From JANNAT01 sp031422555 (GTDB lineage: Bacteria; Pseudomonadota; Alphaproteobacteria; Rhodobacterales; Rhodobacteraceae): a DNA stretch of 8,843 bases. Shown piece after piece: positions 1 through 7,233 of this stretch (its first letter is position 1; every line of letters starts with the position of its first letter). Under the pieces are notes generated by a model. The model was not told where the DNA came from. It saw only the letters and a list, made by a program, of their open reading frames with translations, and did not search any database. The DNA lies in the NCBI GenBank assembly GCA_031422555.1, contig JANPLZ010000156.1:1-8843 (forward strand). Reading direction: 5' to 3'. The position numbers were made by a program, and so were the translations under genes.

Positions 1-1498
1 CCTGTCGCTGACCCTTGGCGCACCGTTGTTTCGCGACCTGAGTTTCAACGTCAACGCGGGCGACCGTATCGGCCTTATTGCCGCAAACGGGCGCGGAAAA
101 TCGTCGCTGTTGCGCTGTCTGGCGGGGGTTTCCGACCCCACTGGCGGCGACATCACCCGCGCGCGGGGCTGCACCGTGGGGTTGGTGGACCAAGACGTGC
201 CCGCCGCCCTGTTGGCACTGCCGTTTCGCGCGGCTGTGCTGTCGGCGCTGACCGCAGATGAGGCCAGCAATGAGGGGTGGCGCGCCGATATTGTGCTGGA
301 TGATCTGTCGGTGCCCGAAGCGTTTCGCGACACCGCGCTGTCAGACCTGTCGGGCGGCTGGCAACGCACCGCGCTGTTGGCCCGCGTGGCGATCGCCGCC
401 CCCGATGTCTATCTGCTGGACGAGCCGACCAACCACCTTGATCTGTCGCGCATCGGCCAGTTGCAAGGCTGGCTTGATGCGTTGCCGCGCGACACCGCCG
501 TCATCATCACCAGCCATGACCGCGCGTTTCTGGATGTGGCCACCACCCGCAGCCTGTTTTTGCGGGAAACCGCCAGCCGGATGTTTGCGCTGCCCTACAG
601 CCGTGCCAAAGCCGCGCTGACCGAAACCGATGCGGCCGACGGGCGGCGCTTTGACAATGATCTGAACAAAGCCGATCAACTGCGCCGTCAGGCGGCCAAG
701 CTGAAAAACATCGGCGTCAATTCAGGTTCGGATTTGCTGATCACCAAGACCAAACAACTGAAAGATCGCGCCGACAGGATTGAGGCCAGCGCGCGACCCG
801 CCCACCGCGAAGGCTCGGCCGGGGCGATCAAGCTGGCCAATTCCGGCACCCATGCCCGTGCCTTGATCACCCTGAACGATGCAGCCGTCACTACGCCGGA
901 CGGGCGGGCGCTGTTTTCGACCGGGCAGAAATGGATCGAACGCGGTGACCGCGTGGTCATTCTGGGCCGCAATGGGGCGGGCAAGTCGCAGATGATCGGG
1001 GCGATCCTGCGCGCGGTTGCCGCAGCCGATGGCATCCCCAATGCGGCAATCAAGTCTGCGGCCACGCTGGTATTGGGGCATTCCGATCAGATGCTGGCGC
1101 AACTGCCCGATGCGCAAACCCCGTTCGCGCTGATCACGCGGCACACGATTGATCAAACCGCGCGCGGCTTGCTGTCGGGGGTGGGGATCAAGCCGGATTG
1201 GCAGGAAAAGCCGATTGCAAAACTGTCGGGGGGCCAAAAGGCGCGGCTGGCGATGCTGGTGCTGCGGCTGTCGAACCCCAATTTCTATCTGCTGGATGAG
1301 CCGACCAACCATCTGGATATCGAAGGACAAGAGGCGTTGGAGCAAGAATTGCTGACCCAAGGGGCCACTTGCCTGCTGGTCAGCCATGACCGCAGTTTCG
1401 TGCGCGCCGTTGGCAACCGGTTCTGGCAAATCAGCGGTAAAAAGCTGATCGAGGTCGCCGACCCCGAGGCGTTTTTTGCCGCCGAGATCAAAGGCTGA
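1..1498 (+). CDS. ABC-F family ATP-binding protein, 5'-truncated by window edge
   Basis: A soluble protein with two ATP-binding cassettes and no membrane segments. ABC-F proteins usually act on the ribosome rather than in transport. The frame is open from position 2 and already matches the family start (strand, then GDRIGL), so only a short N-terminal piece is probably missing; the TTG at 26 is internal. Counting from the codon at 2, cassette 1 has a P-loop NGRGKS (29-34), signature LSGGW (116-120), Walker B with DEPTNHLD (about 137-147) and switch SHDR (171-174). A charged Lys/Arg-rich linker covers about 200-270. Cassette 2 has GRNGAGKS (322-329), LSGGQ (408-412), DEPTNHLD (about 432-439) and SHDR (461-464). 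Both catalytic Glu residues are present. In the first P-loop the usual first Gly is Ala. About 500 residues is a normal to short length for the family. The subgroup (Uup, EttA, YheS or other) and any role in antibiotic protection cannot be settled here. Confidence 0.9.
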   Translation, partial: LSLTLGAPLFRDLSFNVNAGDRIGLIAANGRGKSSLLRCLAGVSDPTGGDITRARGCTVGLVDQDVPAALLALPFRAAVLSALTADEASNEGWRADIVLDDLSVPEAFRDTALSDLSGGWQRTALLARVAIAAPDVYLLDEPTNHLDLSRIGQLQGWLDALPRDTAVIITSHDRAFLDVATTRSLFLRETASRMFALPYSRAKAALTETDAADGRRFDNDLNKADQLRRQAAKLKNIGVNSGSDLLITKTKQLKDRADRIEASARPAHREGSAGAIKLANSGTHARALITLNDAAVTTPDGRALFSTGQKWIERGDRVVILGRNGAGKSQMIGAILRAVAAADGIPNAAIKSAATLVLGHSDQMLAQLPDAQTPFALITRHTIDQTARGLLSGVGIKPDWQEKPIAKLSGGQKARLAMLVLRLSNPNFYLLDEPTNHLDIEGQEALEQELLTQGATCLLVSHDRSFVRAVGNRFWQISGKKLIEVADPEAFFAAEIKG

Positions 1499-1552
1499 CG
1501 GCTGCCTTCGATTTGCGCCCCGCTGCCCCTTGGCATATCCGCCTGCCCCGTG

Positions 1553-1558
1553 TATGCC
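1553..1558 (+). promoter_or_regulatory. Weak candidate -10 for the inositol monophosphatase gene
   Basis: The 88-bp gap after the ABC-F stop contains TTGGCA at 1530-1535 (5 of 6 to the sigma-70 -35 consensus) and, after 17 bp, TATGCC at 1553-1558 (3 of 6 to the -10). The spacing is right but the -10 is poor. Readthrough from the ABC-F gene is equally possible, because I see no terminator hairpin between the two genes. Confidence 0.25.
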
Positions 1559-1575
1559 CCGCGTCTTATCTCACC

Positions 1576-1579
1576 GGAG
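1576..1579 (+). promoter_or_regulatory. Ribosome binding site that fixes the suhB start
   Basis: GGAG lies 7 bases before the ATG at 1587. The same frame is open further upstream to an ATG at 1476 inside the ABC-F gene, but that extension has no such site and adds residues unlike the family, so 1587 is the start chosen. Confidence 0.6.
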
Positions 1580-1586
1580 TATTGCG

Positions 1587-2375
1587 ATGCAGGGCAGCGC
1601 CAATCTGAACTTGATGCTGAAAGCGGCGCGCCGCGCGGGCAAAAGCCTGGTGAAAGACTTCCGCGAAGTGGAAAATCTGCAGGTCTCCACCAAAGGCCCC
1701 GGCGATTTCGTCTCAAAAGCCGACCGCGAAGCCGAACGGATGATCAAAGAAGACCTGATGGCCGCGCGCCCAACCTATGGCTGGCTGGGCGAGGAATCCA
1801 CGCCCGAGGCAGGCGTGGACCCCACCCGTCGCTGGATCGTTGACCCGTTGGATGGCACCACCAATTTTCTGCACGGCATGCCGCATTGGGCAGTGTCAAT
1901 CGCGTTAGAGCATAAGGGCGAGATTGTCTCGGCCGTGGTTTTCGATGCCGCCAAGGATGAAATGTTCTGGGCCGAAAAAGGTGCAGGTGCCTGGATGAAC
2001 GAACGCCGCTTGCGGGTTTCAGGGCGGCGCGCGATGCATGAGGCGGTGTTTGCCACCGGCGTGCCGTTTGGCGCAAAGAAAACTCTGCCTGCCATGTTGG
2101 CCGATCTGGCGCGGCTGATGCCAGCCTGTGCCGGCGTGCGGCGTTGGGGGGCGGCATCGCTTGATCTGGCCTATGTCGCGGCGGGCCGTTTTGACGGATA
2201 TTGGGAACGCGAGTTGCAGGCGTGGGATATCGCGGCAGGTATTTTGCTGGTGCGCGAGGCGGGCGGCATTGTGCAAGCGGTGCGCGAGGGCGACGATATT
2301 TTGGAAAAAGGTGCGGTTCTGTGTTCCAACGATTCGCTGTTCGCCCAATTCAGCAAAATCATCCGCAACGCCTGA
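1587..2375 (+). CDS. suhB: Inositol monophosphatase family protein (SuhB type)
   Basis: A 262-residue Mg2+-dependent phosphatase that in this family hydrolyses inositol 1-phosphate or related sugar phosphates in the cytoplasm; E. coli SuhB (267 aa) also has a role in rRNA transcription. The metal-binding signatures are complete: Glu-Glu at 69-70 (WLGEES), DPLDGTTNF at 86-94, and the C-terminal WDIAAG at 213-218 followed by EAGG at 224-227. The segment GVRRWGAASLDLAYVAAGR (183-201) is the usual substrate-side region. Length and motifs fit a full, intact enzyme. The start at 1587 has GGAG 7 bases upstream. It follows the ABC-F gene on the same strand after 88 bp and converges with the rhomboid gene downstream. 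The family assignment is firm. The exact substrate is not, and HisN-type or other sugar phosphatases of the same fold remain possible, so the symbol is by similarity only. Confidence 0.9.
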   Translation: MQGSANLNLMLKAARRAGKSLVKDFREVENLQVSTKGPGDFVSKADREAERMIKEDLMAARPTYGWLGEESTPEAGVDPTRRWIVDPLDGTTNFLHGMPHWAVSIALEHKGEIVSAVVFDAAKDEMFWAEKGAGAWMNERRLRVSGRRAMHEAVFATGVPFGAKKTLPAMLADLARLMPACAGVRRWGAASLDLAYVAAGRFDGYWERELQAWDIAAGILLVREAGGIVQAVREGDDILEKGAVLCSNDSLFAQFSKIIRNA

Positions 2376-2382
2376 CGCCAGC

Positions 2383-2403
2383 AAATTCTTCGCCGAAGAA
2401 TTT
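2383..2403. terminator. Palindromic hairpin 1 between convergent genes
   Basis: A perfect 9-bp inverted repeat, AAATTCTTC (2383-2391) and GAAGAATTT (2395-2403), is separated by the 3-base loop GCC. It starts 7 bases after the suhB stop and runs into TTTT at 2401-2404. The position suggests a terminator for suhB. The stem is AT-rich and the T-run is short, so termination strength is uncertain. Confidence 0.5.
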
Positions 2404-2427
2404 TCGCAGGCCAAGGTTTTTCCCGGA

Positions 2428-2454
2428 CTAAGATTATTCGACGAAAAATCTTAG
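2428..2454. terminator. Palindromic hairpin 2 overlapping the rhomboid stop codon
   Basis: CTAAGATT (2428-2435) pairs with AATCTTAG (2447-2454). An A:A mismatch follows and then inner TTCG/CGAA arms (2437-2440 and 2442-2445) around a single base, so in RNA the innermost pairs must open. The right arm contains the minus-strand TAA stop of the rhomboid gene (2451-2453). No clear T-run follows on either strand. It probably acts with hairpin 1 as a two-way terminator, or is a repeated palindromic element. Confidence 0.45.
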
Positions 2455-3185
2455 CGCCCAACCCGCGGTATGCTGGATTTCGCGTATTTGTATTCGGCTG
2501 CCGGATGTGGCGGATGGCCGTCGGTGCGGGCCCAGAACGCAAAGCCACCGCGCCGCAGCAAGGCGGGCACGATCAAAACCGCGCCGCCAACAAAGCCGCC
2601 GACATGGGCAAGATAGGCCACGCCATCGTTTGTTGCATTCACGCCCTGAAACAGTTGAATGCCAAACCAAACGCCCAGCACAATCCAAGCCGGGATTGCA
2701 AAGATCCTAAAAAAGATCACGAAAATAAACAGCACATCCACGCGGGCCCGCGGGAACAGCACCAGATAGCCGCCCAACACCCCGGCAATTGCCCCCGATG
2801 CGCCGATCATCGGAACACCGGATGTGGTATCCGCCGCCACTTGCAGCCCGGCGGCGGCAAAACCACTGGCCAGATAGAACAGAGCGAACCCAATATGGCC
2901 CAGCTCATCTTCCAGATTATCGCCAAATATCCATAAAAACAGCATGTTGCCCGCCAGATGCAACCAGCCACCGTGCAAGAACATATGGCTGATCGCGGTG
3001 GCAGGGCTATAGCCTGCAAGCAGGCGATCCGGCACAAGGCCCCAGTCATAAAAGAACTGGCCCAGTTGGTTGCCCCCCTGCAGCGTCAGCCAATAGGACA
3101 AAAACACCCCAATATTTACCACCAGCAGCGCATAGGTGACAAAGGGCAGCCGGCCAGACGGATTATGATCGCGGATCGGGAACAT
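2451..3185 (-). CDS. Rhomboid family intramembrane serine protease
   Basis: A 244-residue polytopic membrane protein that should cleave transmembrane substrates within the inner membrane. The rhomboid core is clear: a first hydrophobic segment at about 15-32, then HGGWLHLAGNMLFLWIFGDN (71-90) with His76 and Asn80, then GASGAIAG (128-135) carrying the nucleophile Ser130, then AHVGGFVGG (193-201) carrying the catalytic His194. Hydrophobic stretches at about 97-115, 125-145, 150-180 and 190-210 give roughly six membrane segments. A short polar tail of about 35 residues ends the protein. All catalytic residues are present, so it should be active; the substrate is unknown. It starts 30 bp after the putA stop on the same strand, with only a weak GGGA about 10 bases upstream, so it may be translated from a putA readthrough transcript. 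Family assignment is secure; no specific gene name is justified. Confidence 0.93.
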   Translation of the reverse strand: MFPIRDHNPSGRLPFVTYALLVVNIGVFLSYWLTLQGGNQLGQFFYDWGLVPDRLLAGYSPATAISHMFLHGGWLHLAGNMLFLWIFGDNLEDELGHIGFALFYLASGFAAAGLQVAADTTSGVPMIGASGAIAGVLGGYLVLFPRARVDVLFIFVIFFRIFAIPAWIVLGVWFGIQLFQGVNATNDGVAYLAHVGGFVGGAVLIVPALLRRGGFAFWARTDGHPPHPAAEYKYAKSSIPRVGR

Positions 3186-3215
3186 GCCGCAGTTTTCCCG
3201 ATCCCACAGCCACCG

Positions 3216-6200
3216 TCAAGCCGCCCCAACCTCGGCCAGCAATTGCGCATTGCCGCCCGACGCGGTGGTGTCGATGCACACATGGCGTTCAAGCATGGCA
3301 TGCGCCAGATCGGGCATGCCGCCAATCAGCGGCAAAATGGGGCCAGACCGCGCCGCCAGAACGCAGGCGCGCGCACGACCCCCCGGCGCATCCCCCCACC
3401 AAAGCGCGCCCGAAAAGCCTTGCAACCGCGCCAGCGCCTCGGGGGCAAGGCCGTTTGCCTCAACCGCGCGGCCACCAAGGGCGCGCATGGACTGCGCCTG
3501 CGCCGCAGCCGCCGCCTGTGACGGGCCAAGACACAAAACCGGCGCGCGCGCGATGGCGGTCAGACGATTCGACTCGCCCGTTGGTCCGGGCAACACACTG
3601 GCATGGGGGTCGCCGAACGCCTGACGGTCCAGCCCCAATTGCGCGGCAATATCCGCCTCGGCGGCGATATGGTCTTCTGGCTCCATCCCCGAAACCGGGG
3701 CCGCAGCATGGGTAAACCGCGTCACATAGGCCGGTCCACCCGCCTTGGGGCCAGTGCCAGACAGCCCTTCGCCGCCAAAGGGTTGGCTGCCCACCACCGC
3801 GCCGATCTGGTTGCGGTTGACGTAGGTGTTGCCAACCTGCAGCCGTTCGATCACCCGCTGCACCCGATCGTCAATGCGGGTGTGCAAACCAAAGGTCAGC
3901 CCATAGCCGGTGGCGTTTACCGCATCAATTACGGCATCAACTTCGCCTGCGGCAAAGGTGGCAATATGCAAGACCGGGCCAAAGATTTCGCGCGGCATTT
4001 GCGCAATCCCCGTCACACGGATCACCGTGGGGCCAACAAAAATGCCGCCCGTAGGGGCCACCAGTTCCTTGATCACCCGGCCCTCGGCGCGCGCCGCCGC
4101 GATATAGTCATGTATACCCGCAGATGCCGCGGCATCAATCACCGGGCCTACATCGGTAGACAGATGCCATGGATCGCCCAGCGCCAGATCATCCATCGCG
4201 CCAAACAGCATGTGCTGCACCGTTTGCGCCACGTCTTCTTGCACATACAAACAGCGCAGGGCCGAGCAGCGTTGGCCCGCCGACTGAAAGCTGGCCGCCA
4301 GAATATCGCGCACGGCTTGTTCGGGCAGGGCTGTGCTGTCGACCAACATGGCGTTCAGCCCGCCGGTTTCGGCAATCAACGGGGCTGTGGGGTCAAGATG
4401 CTGCGCCATGGATTTGCGGATCAGCAAGGCCGTCGCGGTTGACCCGGTAAAGGCCACCCCCGCCACCCGCGCATCACGGGTGATCGCCGCCCCAACCGCA
4501 CCTCCGCCCGGCAGCAGTTGCAACGCAGGCAGCGGCACGCCTGCGCGGTGCAACAGATCAACCGCCAGCGCGGCAATCAGCGGGGTTTGCTCGGCTGGTT
4601 TGGCCACCACCGCATTGCCTGCCGCCAATGCCGCGCCAATCTGGCCCGAAAAGATCGCCAGCGGAAAGTTCCACGGGCTGATACAGGCAATCACGCCGCG
4701 TGCGGGGTTCGCAAGCCCCTCGGCGGCATCGGCGTAATAACGCAGAAAATCAACAGCTTCGCGCAGCTCGGCCACCGCATCCGCCAGCGTTTTGCCGGCT
4801 TCACGCGCCAAAATCGCAAAAATCTTGCCAAAATCAGCCTCGTAAAGGTCGGCGGCTCGGCGCAGCACGGCCGCGCGGGTGGCGGCAGGCGCCTCCCAGA
4901 TCCGGGCCGCAGCCATTGCAGTGGTCACATCGGCCAAGTCTGCGGGCGTCACCTGACCGATGGGCGCGCCGGTTGCCGGGTTGTGCAGATCAACCACCGC
5001 AGCCCCGATAACGGCACCCACAATCATCGGCCCGGCACTGAACTTTGCGCTGACATGCAGGCTGCGGGCGGCCTCGATCTGTGCCAGATCAACCGCATCG
5101 GTCAAATCCCAGCCGTGCGCGTTTTCCCGCGCCCCAAACAGCCGGGGGCCGGTGGTAATCAAAGGATTGGCCACCGATGCCATTGCCGCGACAGCAGACA
5201 GCGGACAGGCGGCCACCACCGCCGGGGGCACCTCGGCATTGACGATCTGGTTTACGAACGACGAATTCGCGCCGTTTTCCAACAACCGCCGCACCAGATA
5301 GGCCAGCAAATCGCGGTGCGCCCCGACGGGCGCATAAATCCGGCAGCGGGTGGCGTGATCTTGCAGCACGATGTCGTGCAACCGCTCTCCCATGCCATGC
5401 AAGCGCTGGAATTCAAACGCGGTTTTATCCTGTGCCATTTGCAGAATAGCGGCCACGGTATGGGCGTTATGGGTGGCAAATTGCGGATAAATCCGGTCGG
5501 TCATGCCCAGCAATTTGCGGGCATTGGCAATATAGGACACATCGGTTGATTGTTTGCGGGTGAACACCGGAAACGACGTCAGGCCCAACACTTGGGCGCG
5601 TTTCACCTCGGCGTCCCAATAGGCGCCTTTGACCAGCCGCACCATAATGCGGCGATCAAGCCGGACCGACAGCGCATAAAGCCAGTCAATCACCGCCCCC
5701 GCGCGCCGCCCATAAGCCTGCACGACAACGCCAAAACCATCCCACCCTGCCAGCGACGGATCCGACAGCACCGCCTCGATCACCTCAAGGGACAGCGCCA
5801 GACGGTCGGCCTCTTCGGCATCAATGTTGAACCCCAGCCCCGCCGCCCGCGCGAGGCCCGCCAGCGCGCGCACCCGCGGCACCAGTTCAGCCATCACCCG
5901 GTCGCGTTTGGCCACTTCATAGCGCGGATGCAGCGCCGACAGTTTCACCGAAATGCCGGGATTGCTGCGAATGTCACCTTTGGTCGCCGCCCCGGCGATC
6001 GACGTTATGGCCGCCGAATACGACAGATGATAGCGCCGCGCATCGGCTTCGGTGCGCGCGGCCTCACCCAGCATGTCATAGCTGTAGGTGTAGCCTTGCG
6101 CTTCGGACTCGCGGGCGCGTTTCATTGCTTTTTCGATGGTTTCACCCAAAACGAAATTGCGTCCCATCTCTTTCATCGCGCGGGTAACGGCGGTGCGGAT

Positions 6201-6665
6201 CACCGGCTCGCCCAACCGTTTGACCGCCGCTTTCAGATGGCCGACCACGCCGACCCGGTCTTCGTCCAGCACTTTGCCGGTCAGCATCAGCGCCCATGTG
6301 GAGGCGTTGACCAAAGACGAGGCCGATTTACCCAAATGCCGCCCCCAATCCGACGGCGCAATCTTATCCTCAATCAGCGCATCCATGGTGGTCGCATCCG
6401 GCACCCGCAGCAATGCCTCGGCCAGACACATCAACGCGATGCCTTCGTCGGTGGACAGGCCGTATTCGGCCAAAAACACTTCCATCAACCCCGGCTTGAC
6501 CGACGCCCGGATGCGGGACACCAAATCCGCCCCGGCGGCCGTAATCTGCGCGCGCGCCGGGGCATCCAGACCCGCCTGCGCGATCAAGTCTGCCACCAAT
6601 CCGGCTTCATCAGCCAGACTGCCGGTTTCGATCACGGTCCAACTTTGGCTTTCACGGCTTGGCAT
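3216..6665 (-). CDS. putA: Bifunctional proline dehydrogenase / L-glutamate gamma-semialdehyde dehydrogenase PutA
   Basis: A 1149-residue enzyme that oxidises proline to P5C with FAD and then oxidises glutamate semialdehyde to glutamate with NAD+. Residues 1-140 form the helical N-terminal region. There is no ribbon-helix-helix DNA-binding domain, so it is not an E. coli-type self-repressor by that route. The proline dehydrogenase barrel spans about 195-475, with RLVKGAYWD (343-351), THNAHTV (398-404) and RRLLENGANSSF (459-470). The aldehyde dehydrogenase spans about 540-985, with SPWNFPLAIF (663-672), FTGST (739-743), ETGG with Glu766, catalytic Cys800 in GQRC, EIFGP (893-897) and PFGGEGLSG (962-970). 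About 165 further residues end in HVCIDTTASGGNAQLL (1128-1143), the C-terminal domain found in longer (type B) PutA proteins. R. capsulatus PutA is also this long (about 1127 aa). AGGAG (6673-6677 on the opposite strand) sits 7 bases before the ATG. It is divergent from putR. Confidence 0.98.
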   Translation of the reverse strand: MPSRESQSWTVIETGSLADEAGLVADLIAQAGLDAPARAQITAAGADLVSRIRASVKPGLMEVFLAEYGLSTDEGIALMCLAEALLRVPDATTMDALIEDKIAPSDWGRHLGKSASSLVNASTWALMLTGKVLDEDRVGVVGHLKAAVKRLGEPVIRTAVTRAMKEMGRNFVLGETIEKAMKRARESEAQGYTYSYDMLGEAARTEADARRYHLSYSAAITSIAGAATKGDIRSNPGISVKLSALHPRYEVAKRDRVMAELVPRVRALAGLARAAGLGFNIDAEEADRLALSLEVIEAVLSDPSLAGWDGFGVVVQAYGRRAGAVIDWLYALSVRLDRRIMVRLVKGAYWDAEVKRAQVLGLTSFPVFTRKQSTDVSYIANARKLLGMTDRIYPQFATHNAHTVAAILQMAQDKTAFEFQRLHGMGERLHDIVLQDHATRCRIYAPVGAHRDLLAYLVRRLLENGANSSFVNQIVNAEVPPAVVAACPLSAVAAMASVANPLITTGPRLFGARENAHGWDLTDAVDLAQIEAARSLHVSAKFSAGPMIVGAVIGAAVVDLHNPATGAPIGQVTPADLADVTTAMAAARIWEAPAATRAAVLRRAADLYEADFGKIFAILAREAGKTLADAVAELREAVDFLRYYADAAEGLANPARGVIACISPWNFPLAIFSGQIGAALAAGNAVVAKPAEQTPLIAALAVDLLHRAGVPLPALQLLPGGGAVGAAITRDARVAGVAFTGSTATALLIRKSMAQHLDPTAPLIAETGGLNAMLVDSTALPEQAVRDILAASFQSAGQRCSALRCLYVQEDVAQTVQHMLFGAMDDLALGDPWHLSTDVGPVIDAAASAGIHDYIAAARAEGRVIKELVAPTGGIFVGPTVIRVTGIAQMPREIFGPVLHIATFAAGEVDAVIDAVNATGYGLTFGLHTRIDDRVQRVIERLQVGNTYVNRNQIGAVVGSQPFGGEGLSGTGPKAGGPAYVTRFTHAAAPVSGMEPEDHIAAEADIAAQLGLDRQAFGDPHASVLPGPTGESNRLTAIARAPVLCLGPSQAAAAAQAQSMRALGGRAVEANGLAPEALARLQGFSGALWWGDAPGGRARACVLAARSGPILPLIGGMPDLAHAMLERHVCIDTTASGGNAQLLAEVGAA

Positions 6666-6689
6666 CGGGCGACTCCTGTCATTTGGGCG

Positions 6690-6695
6690 ATCATA
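6690..6695 (-). promoter_or_regulatory. Candidate putA -10 element
   Basis: On the minus strand this reads TATGAT, 5 of 6 to the sigma-70 -10. The hexamer 17 bp upstream (6713-6718, reads ACAACA) is a poor -35. A good -10 with a poor -35 fits a promoter that needs an activator, as expected for putA under PutR. The transcription start would be near 6683. Confidence 0.4.
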
Positions 6696-6703
6696 GCGCA
6701 GGT

Positions 6704-6709
6704 TTGACA
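6704..6709 (+). promoter_or_regulatory. Candidate putR -35 element
   Basis: A perfect TTGACA on the plus strand, 62 bp before the putR ATG. The -10 is ambiguous: GATACT (6725-6730, 15-bp spacer, 4 of 6) or TACTAA (6727-6732, 17-bp spacer, 3 of 6). Either would overlap the candidate Lrp-type site at 6727-6741, which would fit autorepression. Confidence 0.4.
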
Positions 6710-6726
6710 GGCTGTTGTCCCGAAGA

Positions 6727-6741
6727 TACTAAAATTTGCAG
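6727..6741. promoter_or_regulatory. Candidate Lrp-type operator for PutR
   Basis: Read on the minus strand, CTGCAAATTTTAGTA matches the E. coli Lrp consensus YAGHAWATTWTDCTR at 13 of 15 positions; the plus strand matches at 12. Its centre (6734) is about 50 bp upstream of the inferred putA start and overlaps the inferred putR -10. A second AAATTT core occurs exactly 32 bp further on (6764-6769), about three helical turns away and next to the putR start codon. That PutR binds here is inference; Lrp-family members vary in specificity. Confidence 0.4.
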
Positions 6742-6770
6742 GCGATATGATCGGATAACAGGGAAATTTT

Positions 6771-7232
6771 ATGCCAAATGACCAGCCAGACATTGACCGC
6801 TTTGACCACGCCATCCTGCGCGTGTTGGCTACCGAAGGCCGGATTACCGCCACCGAACTGGCCCGCCGCATAGGCCTGTCCAAATCACCGACCCAAGCCC
6901 GGATGAAGCGGCTGGAAGATGCGGGCGTGATCACGGGCTACCGCGCCTGCCTAAGCCCCGACCTGATGGGGCTGTCGCACATAGCCTTTGTCGAAGTGCG
7001 CCTGTCCGACACCCGCGAGGCCGCCCTGCAGGCCTTTAACAAAGCCGCCCTGCTGATCCCCGAATTGGAACAATGCCACATGATCGCCAGCCGGTTCGAC
7101 TACTTGCTGAAAATTCGCACCAAAAGCATTCAAGACTATCGCCGCGTTCTGGCCGATCATATCTCGGCACTGCCAAATGTCGCCAGCACGTCTACTTATG
7201 TGGCGATGGAGGCGGTGAAAGAGGTGTTTTAG
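6771..7232 (+). CDS. putR: Lrp/AsnC family regulator, probable proline-responsive activator PutR
   Basis: A 153-residue transcription factor. The N-terminal winged helix-turn-helix spans about 8-60: FDHAILRVLATEGR, then TATELARRIGLSKSPTQARM as the HTH (27-46), then KRLEDAGVITGYRA. The C-terminal RAM/AsnC-type sensing and oligomerisation domain runs from about 68 to 150 (AFVEVRL, then CHMIASRFDYLLKIRTKS, then the closing TSTYVAMEAV). The size matches R. capsulatus PutR (about 154 aa), which is divergently transcribed from putA and is required for proline-induced putA expression. Here too it is divergent from putA, with 105 bp between the start codons. AGGGA (6760-6764) lies 6 bases before the ATG. 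The stop is one base from the 3' end of the convergent tRNA-Leu gene. In R. capsulatus the gene downstream of putR is selD; that is not the case here. Function is inferred from family plus position, with high confidence. Confidence 0.9.
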   Translation: MPNDQPDIDRFDHAILRVLATEGRITATELARRIGLSKSPTQARMKRLEDAGVITGYRACLSPDLMGLSHIAFVEVRLSDTREAALQAFNKAALLIPELEQCHMIASRFDYLLKIRTKSIQDYRRVLADHISALPNVASTSTYVAMEAVKEVF

Positions 7233-7233
7233 C

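Noticed and set aside
722..1429. 235-codon minus-strand open frame opposite the ABC-F gene
   Set aside because: It overlaps fully a gene with two intact cassettes and has low-complexity, shadow-like composition and no family motif.
1476..1586. Upstream extension of the suhB frame to an ATG inside the ABC-F gene
   Set aside because: The added 37 residues do not resemble the family, and the GGAG before 1587 marks the better start.
3603..6707. Three long plus-strand open frames (3603-4442, 4518-5549, 5550-6707) opposite putA, all in one frame
   Set aside because: They lie antisense to a protein with complete PutA motifs. Their products are rich in Arg, Gly, His and Gln with no recognisable domain, as expected from the codon bias of GC-rich DNA.
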